Positions 48,208-59,853 are shown, counted from the first letter of the stretch. The stretch: 64,000 bases of DNA from Tetrastigma voinierianum (GCA_016808115.1 JAEQBH010009483.1:1-64000), one strand, 5' to 3'. Numbers and translations: made by a program. The notes: generated by a model from the sequence alone, not told the origin.

Positions 48208-50947
48208 GGAGGGCGAATGGACGACATAGGGCTGAATCTCGATGGATCAGTGAGTGCGCCGCCATTTCGACCACCGTGATATTAAATCGTCATGGGTTCT
48301 GTGCGTTGCATCAGGTGAATATTAACGCAAAGGCGTTGCCGGTTTTACATCCACCGCGAGACCACAATGGACGATACCTCGGGCGGACCTCGCGAAATTA
48401 TTGTCGTGATGGCGACGTTCGCCGGGATTGACCGGAAGTGGATGTATCGGCGAACGCTTTCAGCGCCGCGGCTTTCAGCAAAAGCGATGACCAATTGTCG
48501 CGAATCAGCGGTTCCTCTGCGTACTAGGTTGAATTACTATTGCGACTGCTGTCGCCGGTAGGAATTAAAATAACTTTTTGTCTCACGGCGGTCTAAACCC
48601 GGCTCACGTTCACATTGGTGGTGAACAATCGACACTTGGTGGTCTGGCTACAATGATGAAGCGAGAGATCAAAAGCAACGCGTCGCTATGAGCGGCTTAG
48701 GCGCCACAACGATTATCACGCTGTTAACTTTAAGCACCTCGGCAAATTCGAAGGTCATAAGGATCGATAGGCCAGCTTTCACGGTTCGTGCCGTCTTGGA
48801 AATCGAATCAAGCGAGCTTTTACCCTTTTGTTCCACCGCGAGATTTAATTCTCGTTGAGCTCATCTTAGGACACTGGTATCTTTTAACGGATGTGCCGCC
48901 CAGTAAACTCCCCACGTGTGTCTTGGCGGATCGGCCAGCGGCGGCGCGCCAGGTCGGAGGATGTTCCGCCTCGATTCACGGAATAAGTAAAATAACGTTA
49001 AAGTAGTGGTATTTCACTTTACGCGTTCCGGCTCCCATATCTACACCTCTCAAGTCATTTCACAAAAGTCGGGACTAGGTCGAAGCTTCAGCCAGGTCTT
49101 CTTTCCCGCTGATTACGCGAAGCGTTCCCTTAGGCTGTGGTTTGACCCCGGATAGTAGACGAGGGCCGGTGGGAATCTCGTTAATCCATTCATACGCGTC
49201 ACTATTGAATGGCCAGGCATTTGGCTACCTTAAGAGAAGAGTCGCAGATTACTCCGCCGTTTACCCGGCGCTTGGTTAATTTCTTCGCTGACATTGAGCG
49301 AATCACATTGCGTGAGCATCGCGGGGGACCATGTGATGCTGTTTTTTAATTAAGCGATTCGGATTCCCCTTGTCCGTACCCGATTCGGTGGCTGTTCGGC
49401 GCTTGGGAAAACCCCAGAACCGTTCGATCCGTCCCCGGCGGCGGCGACCCGCTCTCGCCCGCGGGAGAAGCGGCTGGCGATCCTGAAACGGCCGACGGGT
49501 TGGGGCCAGGACCCCAGTGCCCGACCTGACGATCCTTTTCGAGATTCTGGATCCGTTTGCCGACTTCCCTTGCTACATTGTTCCATCAATGAAGTACATT
49601 CACCTTAGAACTGATGCGGTTATGAGTACGGCCGGGCGTGGGGCACTCGGTCCTCCGATTTTCATGGGCGTCGGCGCTACGGACACCGCGGCGTGCGGTG
49701 CTCTTTCCGGCCGTGGACCACCTCGTTTGTGCCGTTTCGAGTGGCGGGGCGTTAAGCGAGAAAAGATATCTTCCGGGCCTGAGCGGCGTCTCGGACTCCT
49801 AGCGTTGCCCGTCGGCCGCCCGTCGGTTCGGGAATGTTAACCCGATTCCTTCCGATGCTGTGCGTGCGCTATCGAGGCCGGGCTTCCGTCTTAGGATCGA
49901 CTAACCCATGTGCAGAATGCGTTCATGGAACCTTTCCCCCTCTTCGGCCTTCAAAGTTCTCATTTGATATTTGCTACTACCACCAAGATCGCACGGCGGC
50001 GCTCGCCGGGCTTCGCCCGGGTTTCTTGCGGCGACCGCGCGCCCTCCCGCTCGCCGAGGCGGCCGCGCACCGGCGGTGGGTATAGGTCGCGGCGGCGGCG
50101 CCATCCATTTCGGGGGCTGGTTGATTCGGCGGGTGAGTTGTTACACTCGCCGCGGATTTCGACTTCCATGACCACCCCGTCCTGCTGTCTTAATCGACCA
50201 ACACCCTTTGTGGGTTCTAGGTTGCTTGCGCGGAGTTGGGCGCCGTAACGACTTCCAGGTTCATCCGCATCGCCGGTTCACGCTTGCAAAAATGGCCCGC
50301 GAGCTCTGATTCCATGGCCGGCTCAATGGAGCGACCGTGCGCGTCCTACCTGTTAAAGTTTGAGGAATAGGTCGAGGGCGTTGCGCCCGATGCCTCTAAT
50401 CATTGGCTACGCTGCCGCGGGCTCCAGTATCGAGAAGCAGAGGGAACCGGCTACTAGATGGTCGATTAGTCTTCGCCCTATACCGTCAGGGCCAGGCGAG
50501 CGATTTGCCGCGTGATATCGGCTGCGGGCCTCCACGAAGTTCCTCGGCCGCCCTTTCAGGCATAGTTCACCATCTTTGGTCCGGCCAGTGTCTCCTCGAA
50601 CCCGCTACCGGAAGATCGAGGTCGGTCGACGGTGCACCCCTCGAGGGGATCGCGATCGAACACCGCTACGCCTTCACGGGTTTACTAGCCGTTGGCTTCG
50701 CCATGTCGGACTCCTTGGTCCGTGTTTTCAAGGCGAATTGAATGGGGGCCCGGCCCGGCGGCGCCGCCCAGGCGCCTGGAGTGCGAACACGCCGGAGCGT
50801 GCGCTGCATTCACGATGTCGAGCGTGACGTCTCCGCGAGGTATGACTACAACGGGCAGGTCGGCAGCCCCCGAACCAACGTCGTCCGCGCCCGAGTCGTC
50901 GCGGGCCGTGGATCGCTCGTTCCACATCCGACCGGCGCATAGCCCGG

Positions 50948-51017
<70 letters not shown>

Positions 51018-51280
51018 GCGGTACTTGTTTGCTATGGTCTCTCGCCGTGTTGTAGCGGGCCGTTCTGCCCGATTGATGCATTCCCAAACAACCACGACTT
51101 CGTCAGCGGCGCCTCGTGGTGCGGCGAGTCCGAACGCAGCCGGGGCTCTCACCCTCTCAGCGCCCCCTTCCGGGGACTTGGGCGTCGCGGCGAGGGCGCT
51201 ACCGGACTATGGTCGGACGGCGGGACGCCGATTCTCAGCTGAGCTTTTCGATTGCTTCGCCGTTACTAAGGGAATCATGT

Positions 51281-51324
<44 letters not shown>

Positions 51325-51345
51325 GTTCCGCGACTGGGGCCATTT
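48208..51345 (-). rRNA. 25S rRNA, unit 4 (with abnormal 3' segment)
   Basis: 3.14 kb, the shortest copy. The 3' border (GGGCTGAATCTCGATGGATC at 48230-48249) is normal, but 48250-48485 does not match the other three copies except at low identity. Normal 25S resumes at GATGACCAATTGTCGCGAAT (48486), followed by GGTTCCTCTGCGTACTAGGT, the sarcin-ricin loop. The 5' end is at TTGATATGCTTAAACTCAGC (51301). Apart from the abnormal segment, quality equals that of the other copies. Confidence 0.94.
48250..48485. other. Hyper-diverged stretch in 25S of unit 4
   Basis: About 236 bp standing where units 1-3 have about 275 bp of near-identical 25S. Short islands align in order (GGTGAATATTAACGC against GGTCGAATAATGCTT; GCGCGGCTTTCAAC against CGCGGCTTTCAGC), so it looks like a heavily altered version of the same sequence, not an insertion. 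A 64-codon frame here (48367-48561) runs into genuine 25S and is not taken as a gene. Confidence 0.6.
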
Positions 51346-51593
51346 GTCGAGGGTTCGGGCCTTTCGGCGTGGTGCCCGTCGGCTTGTAAACGCCCGACAT
51401 GGAGATTCTCCTCCTTCCTCCTACGGGGCGAGGGAAAGGATCAGGGGTTCGTTCAAACCACCGCTTGTCGGGCGTGCATCGCCGGACAGGTGCAACCAGC
51501 CACGGGCTGGCGATGTTCCATGGGGCCAATGTCGCCCGACTCCGGGCCCTTACTCGGCGGAAGGGTGGAGGCGGCGTGCGTGGCGCCAGGCGA
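51346..51593 (-). other. ITS2, unit 4
   Basis: About 248 bp; GAGATTCTCCTCCTTCCTCC at 51402, as in units 1 and 3. Confidence 0.9.
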
Positions 51594-51725
51594 CGTGCCC
51601 TGCGACCTAATGGCGTCGGCGCGGCTGCGTTCAAAGGCTCGATGATTCAAGGGATTACGCAATTCACCGTATCGCATTTTGCTGCGTTCTTCATCGATCG
51701 AGAGCCTAGATATCCGTTAAGTGTT
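51594..51725 (-). rRNA. 5.8S rRNA, unit 4
   Basis: About 132 bp. GCTGCGTTCTTCATCGATCG then AGAGCCTAGATATCCGTT (51681-51718) is the complement of the 5' half of plant 5.8S and is the best preserved of the four in that half. Confidence 0.94.
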
Positions 51726-51980
51726 TTGTGATTCGCGACCACGCCTTCCCTTTACGTGGCAAGGCGGCGGGATGGCGTTGTTCGTTAATATTTTCTGGCG
51801 TTTTCCGCAGCGGGTTCGTGTTGGATCGGGAAGGTCGACCGACGCCCCCATGCGCGGGGCAGAGGAAGGCTTCGCTGACCCACGATCCATCGAGAGCGGA
51901 GTGGAGGGCTCCACGCCGCTGCGCCCTCGACGGGTTGTTAAACAAGCGTGTTCGCGGGTGGATTCGGTCGATGGGTTCGA
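51726..51980 (-). other. ITS1, unit 4
   Basis: About 255 bp. The core is partly eroded (TTTTCTGGCGTTTTCCGC at 51790). GGTTGTTAAACAAGCGTGTT near 51932 is shared with unit 1. Confidence 0.9.
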
Positions 51981-52633
51981 CAATGATCCTTCCCGCGAGG
52001 TTCACCTAGAAACCGCTATTCTGTTCTCCTTCCTCCTAAATGGTAGGTTGGTGAACTGGCGTCGCGGTAGCCAGCGAACCGCTCACGTCGCGCGATCAGG
52101 AACACTTCAGGACCATTCAATGTCGGTAGGGCGACGGGCGGTGTTATTACAAGGCGGGGGGCGTAGTCAGCCTTATTTGATGACTGCTACTAGAATTCCT
52201 CGTTTGAGAAGACCAACAATTGCAATGATCTATCCCGTCACGATGAAATTTCAAGATTGCGGGCACGTGGTAGGCTATAGACTTCGTTGAATATCGGTGT
52301 AAGCGGCGTCGCGACCCCGAGCATCTAAGGGCATCACGGACATTGTGCCTCGAGCCTTGGCTGGCGGCCGTAGTCCTCAGAAGGCGGCTGCGGAGGATCA
52401 CCTTCGCATAGCCGTTGCGGCTGAGGTCTCGTTAGTTAGCAGATTAACCGGTTCGTCGCTCCACCAACTAGAGCGGCCGTGCACCTGCCCATAGAATCGA
52501 AAAAGGCTCGATCTGTCAATCCTTACTATGCGGACTGGTAAGTTTCAGGTGTTGAGTGAGTCGGCGCGGGCTCATCACAGTGGTGCCCTTCGTCAATTCC
52601 TTCAGTTTCCCGACCTTGCGACCATACTCCCCA

Positions 52634-52666
<33 letters not shown>

Positions 52667-53364
52667 GGTAGTCTAAAAGCAACATCCGTGATCCACGAGT
52701 CGGCATCGTTTATGGTTGAGACTAGGGCGGTGTCGATGTCTTGAGCCCCCGACTTCGTTCTTGATTAATGAAAACATCCTTAGCGAATGCTTTGCGGTTG
52801 TTCGTCTTTCATAAATCAGAATTTCACCTCGACTATGAAATACGAATACCCCGACTGGCCACGTTAATCATTACTCCGATCCGGTAACACAATAGGACCG
52901 AAATCCTGCCGATGTATCCATGCTGTATCGTGGCGTGAAGCTTGCTTTGAGCACTACAATTTCTTCAAAGTAACGACCGGGAGGCTGACGGCGATTAAGA
53001 CCCGGGCGCATCGGCCGAGTGAGAGGGACAAGAGGACAGGTGCACACCGTAAAGAGCGGACCGACCCGACCCATCCCAAAGTCCAACTACGACTTTGCTT
53101 TGCAACAACTTAAATATGCGCTATTGGATTTGGAATTACCTTGATGCGGCCTTAGGACTTGCCCTCGATGGATCCTAGTTAGGGTTTAGATTGTACTCAT
53201 TCAATTACCGGACTCAAGAGCCGGGTATTGTTGTGTGCCTCCCAGTGTCGGGATTGGAGTAATTTCTTGTGCCTGGCATGTTCCTTGGATGTGGTAGCCG
53301 TTTCTCGGGCTCCCTCTCAGGGTCGAACCACCCAATTCTCAGTCACCGTCGATACCATGGTAGG
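51981..53364 (-). rRNA. 18S rRNA, unit 4, 3' portion (interrupted)
   Basis: About 1.38 kb from CAATGATCCTTCCCGCGAGG to ATACCATGGTAGG, where element 2 begins. It includes the complement of the universal 18S segment near 52590-52640 (CTTGCGACCATACTCCCC). The 5' remainder is at 59518-59853. Confidence 0.95.
53359..53364. repeat. Target site duplication, element 2 (plus-strand left copy)
   Basis: GGTAGG (or GTAGG, 5 bp), repeated at 59518-59523. It is identical to the empty site in unit 3 at 41217-41223. Confidence 0.85.
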
Positions 53365-54241
53365 TGTCACAGCCTTTCTTTTTTGCTTTCGTGTCTGGCG
53401 CACAAGGCTCCATGGAAACTGACCTTCTCGATGCCTCACTATTCTCTCGAACACAAGGGAAGCTACGGGCACTCTCCCAACTACGTATTTTATTAGCTAT
53501 AAAATGCAAGACAATTTCTAGCATAGGCTCCCACCTCGGGGCTCAATGCTTTTACGTGGATCGACTCGAACATAATGAATTAACCAAGTGACACGCGAGG
53601 CCCTTTATATAGGATGCTCAAGGGCAATCCTAGTACAATTATGACTAAGAGTCCTACTCTAACTCTAGTCTTCAAATCCGAAGCAAGCCCGGCTACAATC
53701 CTTCCGGGAGTCTTTGGTGAATGAAACTCTTGCCACGGCCCTGATTCCCACCCACGTGATGGGTCCTCCCCACGCCTAGAGTCTGTCTCGCTGGGAGTCT
53801 TCCACTTTGAGACCTTCCGCCTAGGTCCAGCCCGCTTGGGGTCTTTTTCCCGCCTAGGATGAGGTCCGCCTTCCGGCAGGGAGTCCTACCCTCCTAGGAG
53901 TCTTCTCTTGCGTAGGACTCCTTGGTATCAAAGTCTTGTTGCTTTTCGGATTAGGATGCTTGCACTTGAGCTCTGCCCATAAATAGGCGACATTATTGCG
54001 ATTCCGTTTGCACTCAAGTGCCGCCCGGGCCCCCTCTAAGCCGTGATCTTGTGACAGCCCGCGTGCGGCGTTCCGACGGTGCTTGCTTGCCTTCCGCTCA
54101 TGCGGGTGGCGGCTCACGCTTTGTGCCTCGGACATGTTTTCCCGGCTTTGCCTTGCTTTCGTTTTCCTTAGGCGGGCCATGGGAGCCAAGCCGGCGCCCT
54201 CATACGCCGCGGGACTCGTGTTATCTAGTCGGGGGCTAACA
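53365..54241 (-). repeat. 3' LTR of element 2
   Basis: About 877 bp direct repeat of 58660-59517: GACAGCCCGCGTGCGGCGTT, GCTTGCTTGCCTTCCGCTCA and GTGTTATCTAGTCG occur in both. An inner section (53760-53920) has imperfect repeats of CCTAGGAGTC type. Confidence 0.92.
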
Positions 54242-54257
54242 AACCCTCCCCACTAGA
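54242..54257 (-). other. Polypurine tract, element 2
   Basis: Minus strand AGTGGGGAGGGTT immediately before TGTTAGCCCC of the 3' LTR. Confidence 0.8.
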
Positions 54258-54259
54258 GG

Positions 54260-57200
54260 TATTCAGCTCCTCGTTGACTTGACAGCAGCATACTCGAGAT
54301 CACGGTCCAGCGCCTGATGTAGCACCCTTTTCCCGGTTACCTCCAGCGGCGGGCGTCCCGCTTCAATGAATCAAGTACTCGGTCCGCTTGTTCTTCGATT
54401 CCCCATCTTCCTATCTGCCCGGGATACTTGCAATCTCTTTGCTGAACTCGCTCTAACCATAGGCGGGTTCGGCTTTGCTGCTGCAGCCGGGACTAGGATC
54501 AGCGTGATAAGGCTTGAAGCTTACATGGAATGTCGGGTGAAGCTTCCAACCTCTCGGGTAACTCGGTTTGTAGGCCGTTCCTATAAACTACAACTTCAAA
54601 GGTCATCGTATTTCGGAATCAAACCTCTTTGAAGCGTTTATTCTGATCTTTTCAGATCGAGGAGTTAACTTCAGCGAACCATCTCCCCTTGCTGAATTCG
54701 GCCAGGTCTCTTTGCCTTTCTGTCCGCCATACTTCTTCATGCGTCTGCCGCCTTCTCTGAAAGTTTGTCTCACGGCTTCATCAAGCAAAACTTGAGACTC
54801 TGCAAACTAATGCCTTGGTGGGCTCTGCCTTACGTCGAGGTTGCTCTGTGACCCGATGCGTCAGGGCGTGCGTGGCTGGGGTACAGGTGCTACCTCAAGG
54901 GCTCATGTGGGTGAACAGTTGGGACAAGCGGCGCTCTAGAAGTTCAACCAATTTTTCTGAGAAATTTGTCGCAGTGGCGCAAATACTCTTCGACATCGAT
55001 TCACTCTGCAGCCGACCATCGGTCGAGGTGATTCGCGGTCGAACTTGCGTGTGCCCACATCTTAAACAGCTCAGCGAAACACGCACGTAACCCGGCGTAT
55101 CTCGATCGCTTACTATGTCTTCGGGCATCCGAAATGTTCACAACATTCTTTGAAGAAGATCATGTTGCCTCTTGTTGGACACTCACTCGGGGCGGGATGA
55201 GACCGTGCTGGAGAACACATCTACCACCACCAAAAGCGATCGAAGCCATCTGCAGCGAGCCAACGATGAAGTCCATCGATACACCTTTGCCATGGCTTCT
55301 CGAATGGGCCGTTTTGTAACAATCAAGCTTCCTTCTTAAAGCTCGGTCTTGTCAACGACAAACATAGCGTATCTTGACATATGCTTGCCGCGTCTTCCTT
55401 AAGTCTTAGGCGATGAAAGAAGCGGAGTGCAGCCCAGTAAAGTTCTTTCCTCTCTGGGTGACCGATCCCGTCGTATCATGTGTTTCCTTCGACTCTGTCT
55501 CCAACGCTCGAAGGCACATATAGCTTCCACTCCTAAAAATCTGACAACTCATTCTCGAGCGGTGTCGCCTCGTGGTGCCATCTCTCCACACAACTCTACC
55601 GACTTTTGATACGTTGAGTCTTGTGCGAAACGAGTCCTAACCATTTGTTTGAAATCTGTCACGGCAGGCTCAACGATCCCACCTCAACTTGCCACTATTC
55701 CTACTCCAAGCATCCAGCCACTTGGTTGTGTCGACACGGCTTGTGCACCCACAAAATCAAAGTCGGCCCGAGAACTCTTGCCCATCGAGCTTGCTTGGCG
55801 GTAAAAAGCTAACTACGAGTTGTGAAGAAGGTGTTGGCAACATTGTCAGTCACTACTATGAACCGAGTCCCCAGCAAGTAGTGCTTCCAAGTCTCGAGGC
55901 AATGGATGACCGCAGTCATCTCTTTCTCATGGCGTTGTACCTTTCCTCATTTGCATTGACTTAGGCTCTGAGGCTCTTGGATGCCTGCTTGCAGAGCGCT
56001 CCTTTAGGGCCACATCCAGGCGCATCCCAGTGTGCGCTAGCGGCAACTCCATGTCGGGGCGGTCTCAGCTCAGGCTCACGGTGATCGCATCTTTGAGCTT
56101 ACGGGCGGCAGCACTCATCCCATTCCACTTCCTCTTTTTTTCAAGGTCGGGTGAGAAGCAGCTATCTTGGAATAGCCAGTGTAGATCTCTATGTAGTAGT
56201 TTGCTAAGCGGGAGCGATCGGTTACGTCACCTTGGTGGTGGCCAGTCTCAAATTCTTTTGCCACCTTGCACCATCCATCCTTATCTCGGACTTTGAAATC
56301 GGATGACCCGAGAGCAGTCTCGATGCGAAGCGAGCTCACATTTCTCTTTCTTGACATACAACTGGTTCTGCCTCAGTCTGTCAAGCACCATCTCGAGGTG
56401 TACCACGTGATCTTGTAGAGAGTCGGTACGTAGATCACTATGTCGTCCAAGTATACCACCCGCGAATGAATCGAGGAAGTCGAATAGGACATCATTCATG
56501 GTTACAAAATGCGAGGAGCATTAGTCGAACCAAGGCATAACTAAAAATTCAAACTTCCATACTGAGTTACATGTAGTCTTTGCCTCGTCCCCTTGACCAG
56601 CGCGCGCCAATATCCGGTCGCAAGTCTGGCTTGGTGAAGTACTCGTACTATCAATCGATCGAACAGCTCGCGGCAAAGGTATCGGATACTTGTTCTTGAT
56701 CGTGACTTTGTCAGTGCCATTAATCCACACATCAGAAGCGTCCGTCTTCTTACGAAAGCATTGCCGTTGCTAAATGCGGCGCTTTGGAGGCCCGGGCCGA
56801 ACCGCATCGGCAACTCCGTCAAGCTAGCCGCGCTCTCTCGAGTGGTGGACTCATCCGATAGGGAGCTTGAGCAGGAGGTCTCGACCAGCACGGCTCTGCT
56901 CGATCGATCCGTCTGCCTTCGGTGGCTGACTTCTTAAGCGACTCGGGGCATAACATCGACAAATCTCCCACCGGTATGGGAGCTATGGCATCGGCACCTC
57001 GACTTGCTTGTCGAAGCGATCTCGATGTTGCCGCGACATATGTGTGCTCACCCTTCCTAAGGCCTTTCTCAAGTTGTAAGGCGGACAAGGTCTTCTCCCT
57101 CGAAGGTCTCTTAGACTGTGATGCGACCCTGAAAGCATGGTACGCTTCTCATCCATGATCAACGGCCCATTGATGCGACATGAGGCTACCTTGGCTCTTT

Positions 57201-57515
57201 GGAAGAAATCGTTGCTAATATGAAATCAAAATCATCCAAAGGAACACTAAGAAGTCTATCGTACTGCTTTCAATCCCCCCATACGGTGCCATGTTCTTCG
57301 CCATACCGTAAAGTCTCTTGTGCTTGGCTATTCACGACTTTCCAGACTTCTTTGTCATCTTTGCTTCAGCTTCCAAACCAAGTCTGGCACACTTCCCTTG
57401 TTGATACAAAAAATTGTGGAGTGCCACTGTCTGCAATGCCACAATTTTTACGCCCTCGATTGACAACTCAACATATATCGATCCTGTAATTAGCCTCGCC
57501 CATATCGCATTCAAC
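54260..57515 (-). pseudogene. pol polyprotein of element 2 (PR-RT-RNase H-IN), frames broken
   Basis: Protease: YVELSIEGVKIVAL...HNFL near 57400-57490; the DTGA active site expected before HNF is not readable. RT: KVTIKNKYPIPL near 56680-56715, GDEAKTTC and FLVMP near 56530-56600, and the catalytic VVYLDDIVIY, read directly from the minus strand at 56430-56459. RNase H: EREMTAVIHCLETW near 55880-55940. Integrase: RYAMFVV near 55350-55380, MPEDIVSDRD near 55095-55130, TDGR near 55015, and the C-terminal LKLTP near 54665. These pieces lie in different frames separated by small indels. It would replicate and integrate the element if intact. Frame breaks may be sequencing error. Confidence 0.85.
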
Positions 57516-57519
57516 AGCG

Positions 57520-58642
57520 AAGAGGGTTGGCTGCTTGTAGAGCCTCCGCTCCGCTATCTTCCCCTTTGCCATTTACGAGTGCATTGAGCTTCTCCTTCTT
57601 TGGGCAATCTAAGCTGATGTGGCGCAGCGGATAAAGCATCCGACGGCCTGGTAGTTTGTGAGAAGTCGCCCTCCCCACTTTGGCACAACGTATCTGCGGC
57701 TTCTTCCAGCCCTTGCCCTCGCTCTTGGAGGGCTTTTCCCATCGACTTAGGTTCGATAGCCCTTTGTAGCCTTTCCTTTTTTGGGTGGGAGTAGAGGAAG
57801 AGGTCACTCTGTAGTCGGATAGGCAGTCCGCTGCCGCCATGGCTGAGGGCAAGTCTTGGACACCTTGCCTCCTCAGTTCAGTTTGAGCCCATCCCTGCAA
57901 TCCGGACATGAAGTTGAGCGACGTGCCGGACATGTCATGATGTCAGGATCAACGAGCTAAACTCCTTCCCGCAATCTCTGGCCAGGCAGTAGCCTTGGTT
58001 TCTTGAATTCCCTCGCCATCCACCCATTTGTGTTACCGTGGGTAGGCCCCGATCTTTCGAGTTCCTTTTCAGATCTCCCGGCTCGATCTTTGGTCGGCCG
58101 GCCCGACGCGTCGTCGCTCGTTGGGTCGCCACAACTTTGCATCACACAGCCGAATACGCAAGTGGTTATCGTTACCTGTTCACCCACTGGTATTCGAGCG
58201 GCGATGAAATATTGCTCCATGTCCCAGAGGAAGTTCTCCAAGTCTTTTGCGCTGCGCGCACCACCAAAAGTCTTGGGCTCAGGTACTCGCGCAGCCGGCG
58301 GGGCGGATGCAAGGCGAATGGCGTGCCTGCACCGCGCTGGCCGACGGCCGATCTCCCCCTCTAGAGATCTGATCCGCTCCTCGAACTCCTCGGTCATGGC
58401 CTGCATTCGGTCATGGAATGTCCCCATCCGTTCCTCTACGGCTCTGTCTCGGGTCTCCATCAATTCATGTTGTGAGTGATCCTTGGGGAGCCAGCATCGG
58501 CCGATCCCCGAGTCGAAAGGGTGGGAATTCACCTGGAGTTCTTGTGCACATCATCCAAACTGGACACACAGGTGCCTACCTGCGGCCTCTATCGCGCTAC
58601 TTGCTCACGCAGCGCATCAACCGTCATCCTCGCGTTGGCCAT
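57520..58642 (-). pseudogene. gag of element 2, frames broken
   Basis: Capsid precursor of the retrotransposon. The likely start, MANARMTVDALREQVAR, begins at 58642, a few bases inside the primer site. The capsid stretch VPEPKTFGGARSAKDLENFL with WDMEQYF following lies in a 191-codon frame (57957-58532). A CCHC-type knuckle is suggested near 57590-57660, where CFIRC and DCPKKEKLNAL occur in different frames. Stops and shifts separate the pieces. A coiled-coil-like EERIRSLEGEI segment precedes the capsid part. Confidence 0.8.
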
Positions 58643-58647
58643 CCTTA

Positions 58648-58658
58648 GCTCGATACCA
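58648..58658 (-). other. tRNA primer binding site, element 2
   Basis: Minus strand TGGTATCGAGC, one base short of TGGTATCAGAGC (initiator tRNA-Met), one base inside the 5' LTR. Confidence 0.85.
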
Positions 58659-58659
58659 T

Positions 58660-59517
58660 TGTCCTGCCTTGCTTTCTTTTTTGCTCGGTGTGCGGCGCCT
58701 AAGACCGGTAGGCCAGCATGTCCACTGTATTCTCATAGAACTTCAGGGGCTTGGAACACTCTCCCGACTGTCTTTGTGGCTGCTAAATACAGAATGGTGT
58801 TGTGACTCCGCCTCAGATCAAATAACAGTGGATCCAATAAGAACATAATGGTCAACAGTGACATGGAGAAGCCTTTATATGGGATGCTCGAGGCGATCCT
58901 GAGTACGATTATGACTAAGGGTCCTACTGCAGCTCTGGTCTTCCAAATCCGACCAAGAAGCCCGACCTGATCAACCCGCATTAGGAGTCTTTGTTTGAAT
59001 GAACTCGTACACAGCCACACGATTCCCACCAGTAGGAGGTCCTCCCGCTGAGGAGTGCGTGCAAGCCTGAGGTCTTCGCTGAGAGACCTTCCTTTGAGGT
59101 CGACCAGCTTAGGAGTCTTTCAGCCTAGGATGAGGAGTCCTTCAGCTTGGGAGTCCTACCACTCCTGGGTCCTTGCATGGGACTCCTTGAGGCTGTAGGA
59201 ATCCTTGTTGCTTTTCCGGTTAGGATACTTTGCCGCCCAGGCTTCTCTGCCCGTAAATATTGACATTGCTTAGTTCCGTTTGCCTCCGTGCCACGCCCGA
59301 GCCCCCCTCTAGTAGTAGTCGAAGTGACAGCCCGCGTGCGGCGTTCGAAGCCGAGCCGCTTGCTTGCCTTCCGCTCATGCGTGCTTGGCTCCACGCTTTG
59401 TGCCTCCGGACACATGTTTCCCAACTTTGCCTTGCTCGTTTCCCTTAGGCGGGCCATGGGGCCAAAGCGACGCCCTCATGCCGCCTGGGACTTCGTGTTA
59501 TCTAGTCGAGGGCTAGC
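58660..59517 (-). repeat. 5' LTR of element 2
   Basis: About 858 bp. Both LTRs share TGTC...GCCTT...TCTTTTTTGCT at the primer-site end and the CTAGTC...GGCTA end at the 18S junction. No decision on age from LTR divergence is possible with this error level. Confidence 0.92.
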
Positions 59518-59853
59518 GGTAGGCCACTATCCTACCATCGAGTTGATAGGGCAGATATTTGAATGATCGTCGCGCGCGATGGCCGTGCGTCCGTCGGATA
59601 TCATGAATCATCGAACGAGCATAGCCAGCGTCGACCTTTTATCTAATAAATGCATCCACTTCCGGAAGTCGGGGTTTGTTGCGTATTAGCTACAGAATTA
59701 CTACGGTTATCAGGGTAGCAAGTACCATCAAACAAACTATAAGCGATTTAATGAGCCATTCGCGAGTTTCTGATCTGAATTAGTTCATACTTACACATAC
59801 GTAGCTTAATCTTTGAACTCTAAGCATATGACTGCGCGGGATCAACTTGAGTA
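59518..59853 (-). rRNA. 18S rRNA, unit 4, 5' portion (interrupted)
   Basis: About 336 bp starting with the second GGTAGG, then CCACTATCCTACCATCGAGT, through TATCTAATAAATGCATCC (59639) to the 5' terminus ATCAACTTGAGTA. GTCGGGGTTTGTTGCGTATT at 59669 is typical 18S. Confidence 0.94.

Larger units (their letters stand above)
53365..59517 (-). mobile_element. Ty3/gypsy LTR retrotransposon inserted in 18S (element 2)
   Basis: A 6.15 kb insertion with LTRs at 53365-54241 and 58660-59517, minus-strand ends TGTTAGCC...GACA, an initiator tRNA-Met primer site (58648-58658), a purine tract (54242-54257) and a perfect GGTAGG target duplication. The interior reads on the minus strand as gag, protease, RT, RNase H, integrase, the order that defines Ty3/gypsy (Metaviridae). 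Frames are broken by many small indels, as in the conserved rRNA around it, so true coding capacity cannot be judged. I did not find a clear chromodomain. It is inserted in the same orientation as the rRNA and at the same site as element 1. Confidence 0.93.

Noticed and set aside
48367..48561. A small protein-like frame in the diverged 25S patch, with bacterial-looking codons
   Set aside because: The patch aligns collinearly with 25S at low identity and the frame continues into normal 25S, so it is more likely altered rRNA sequence than foreign DNA.
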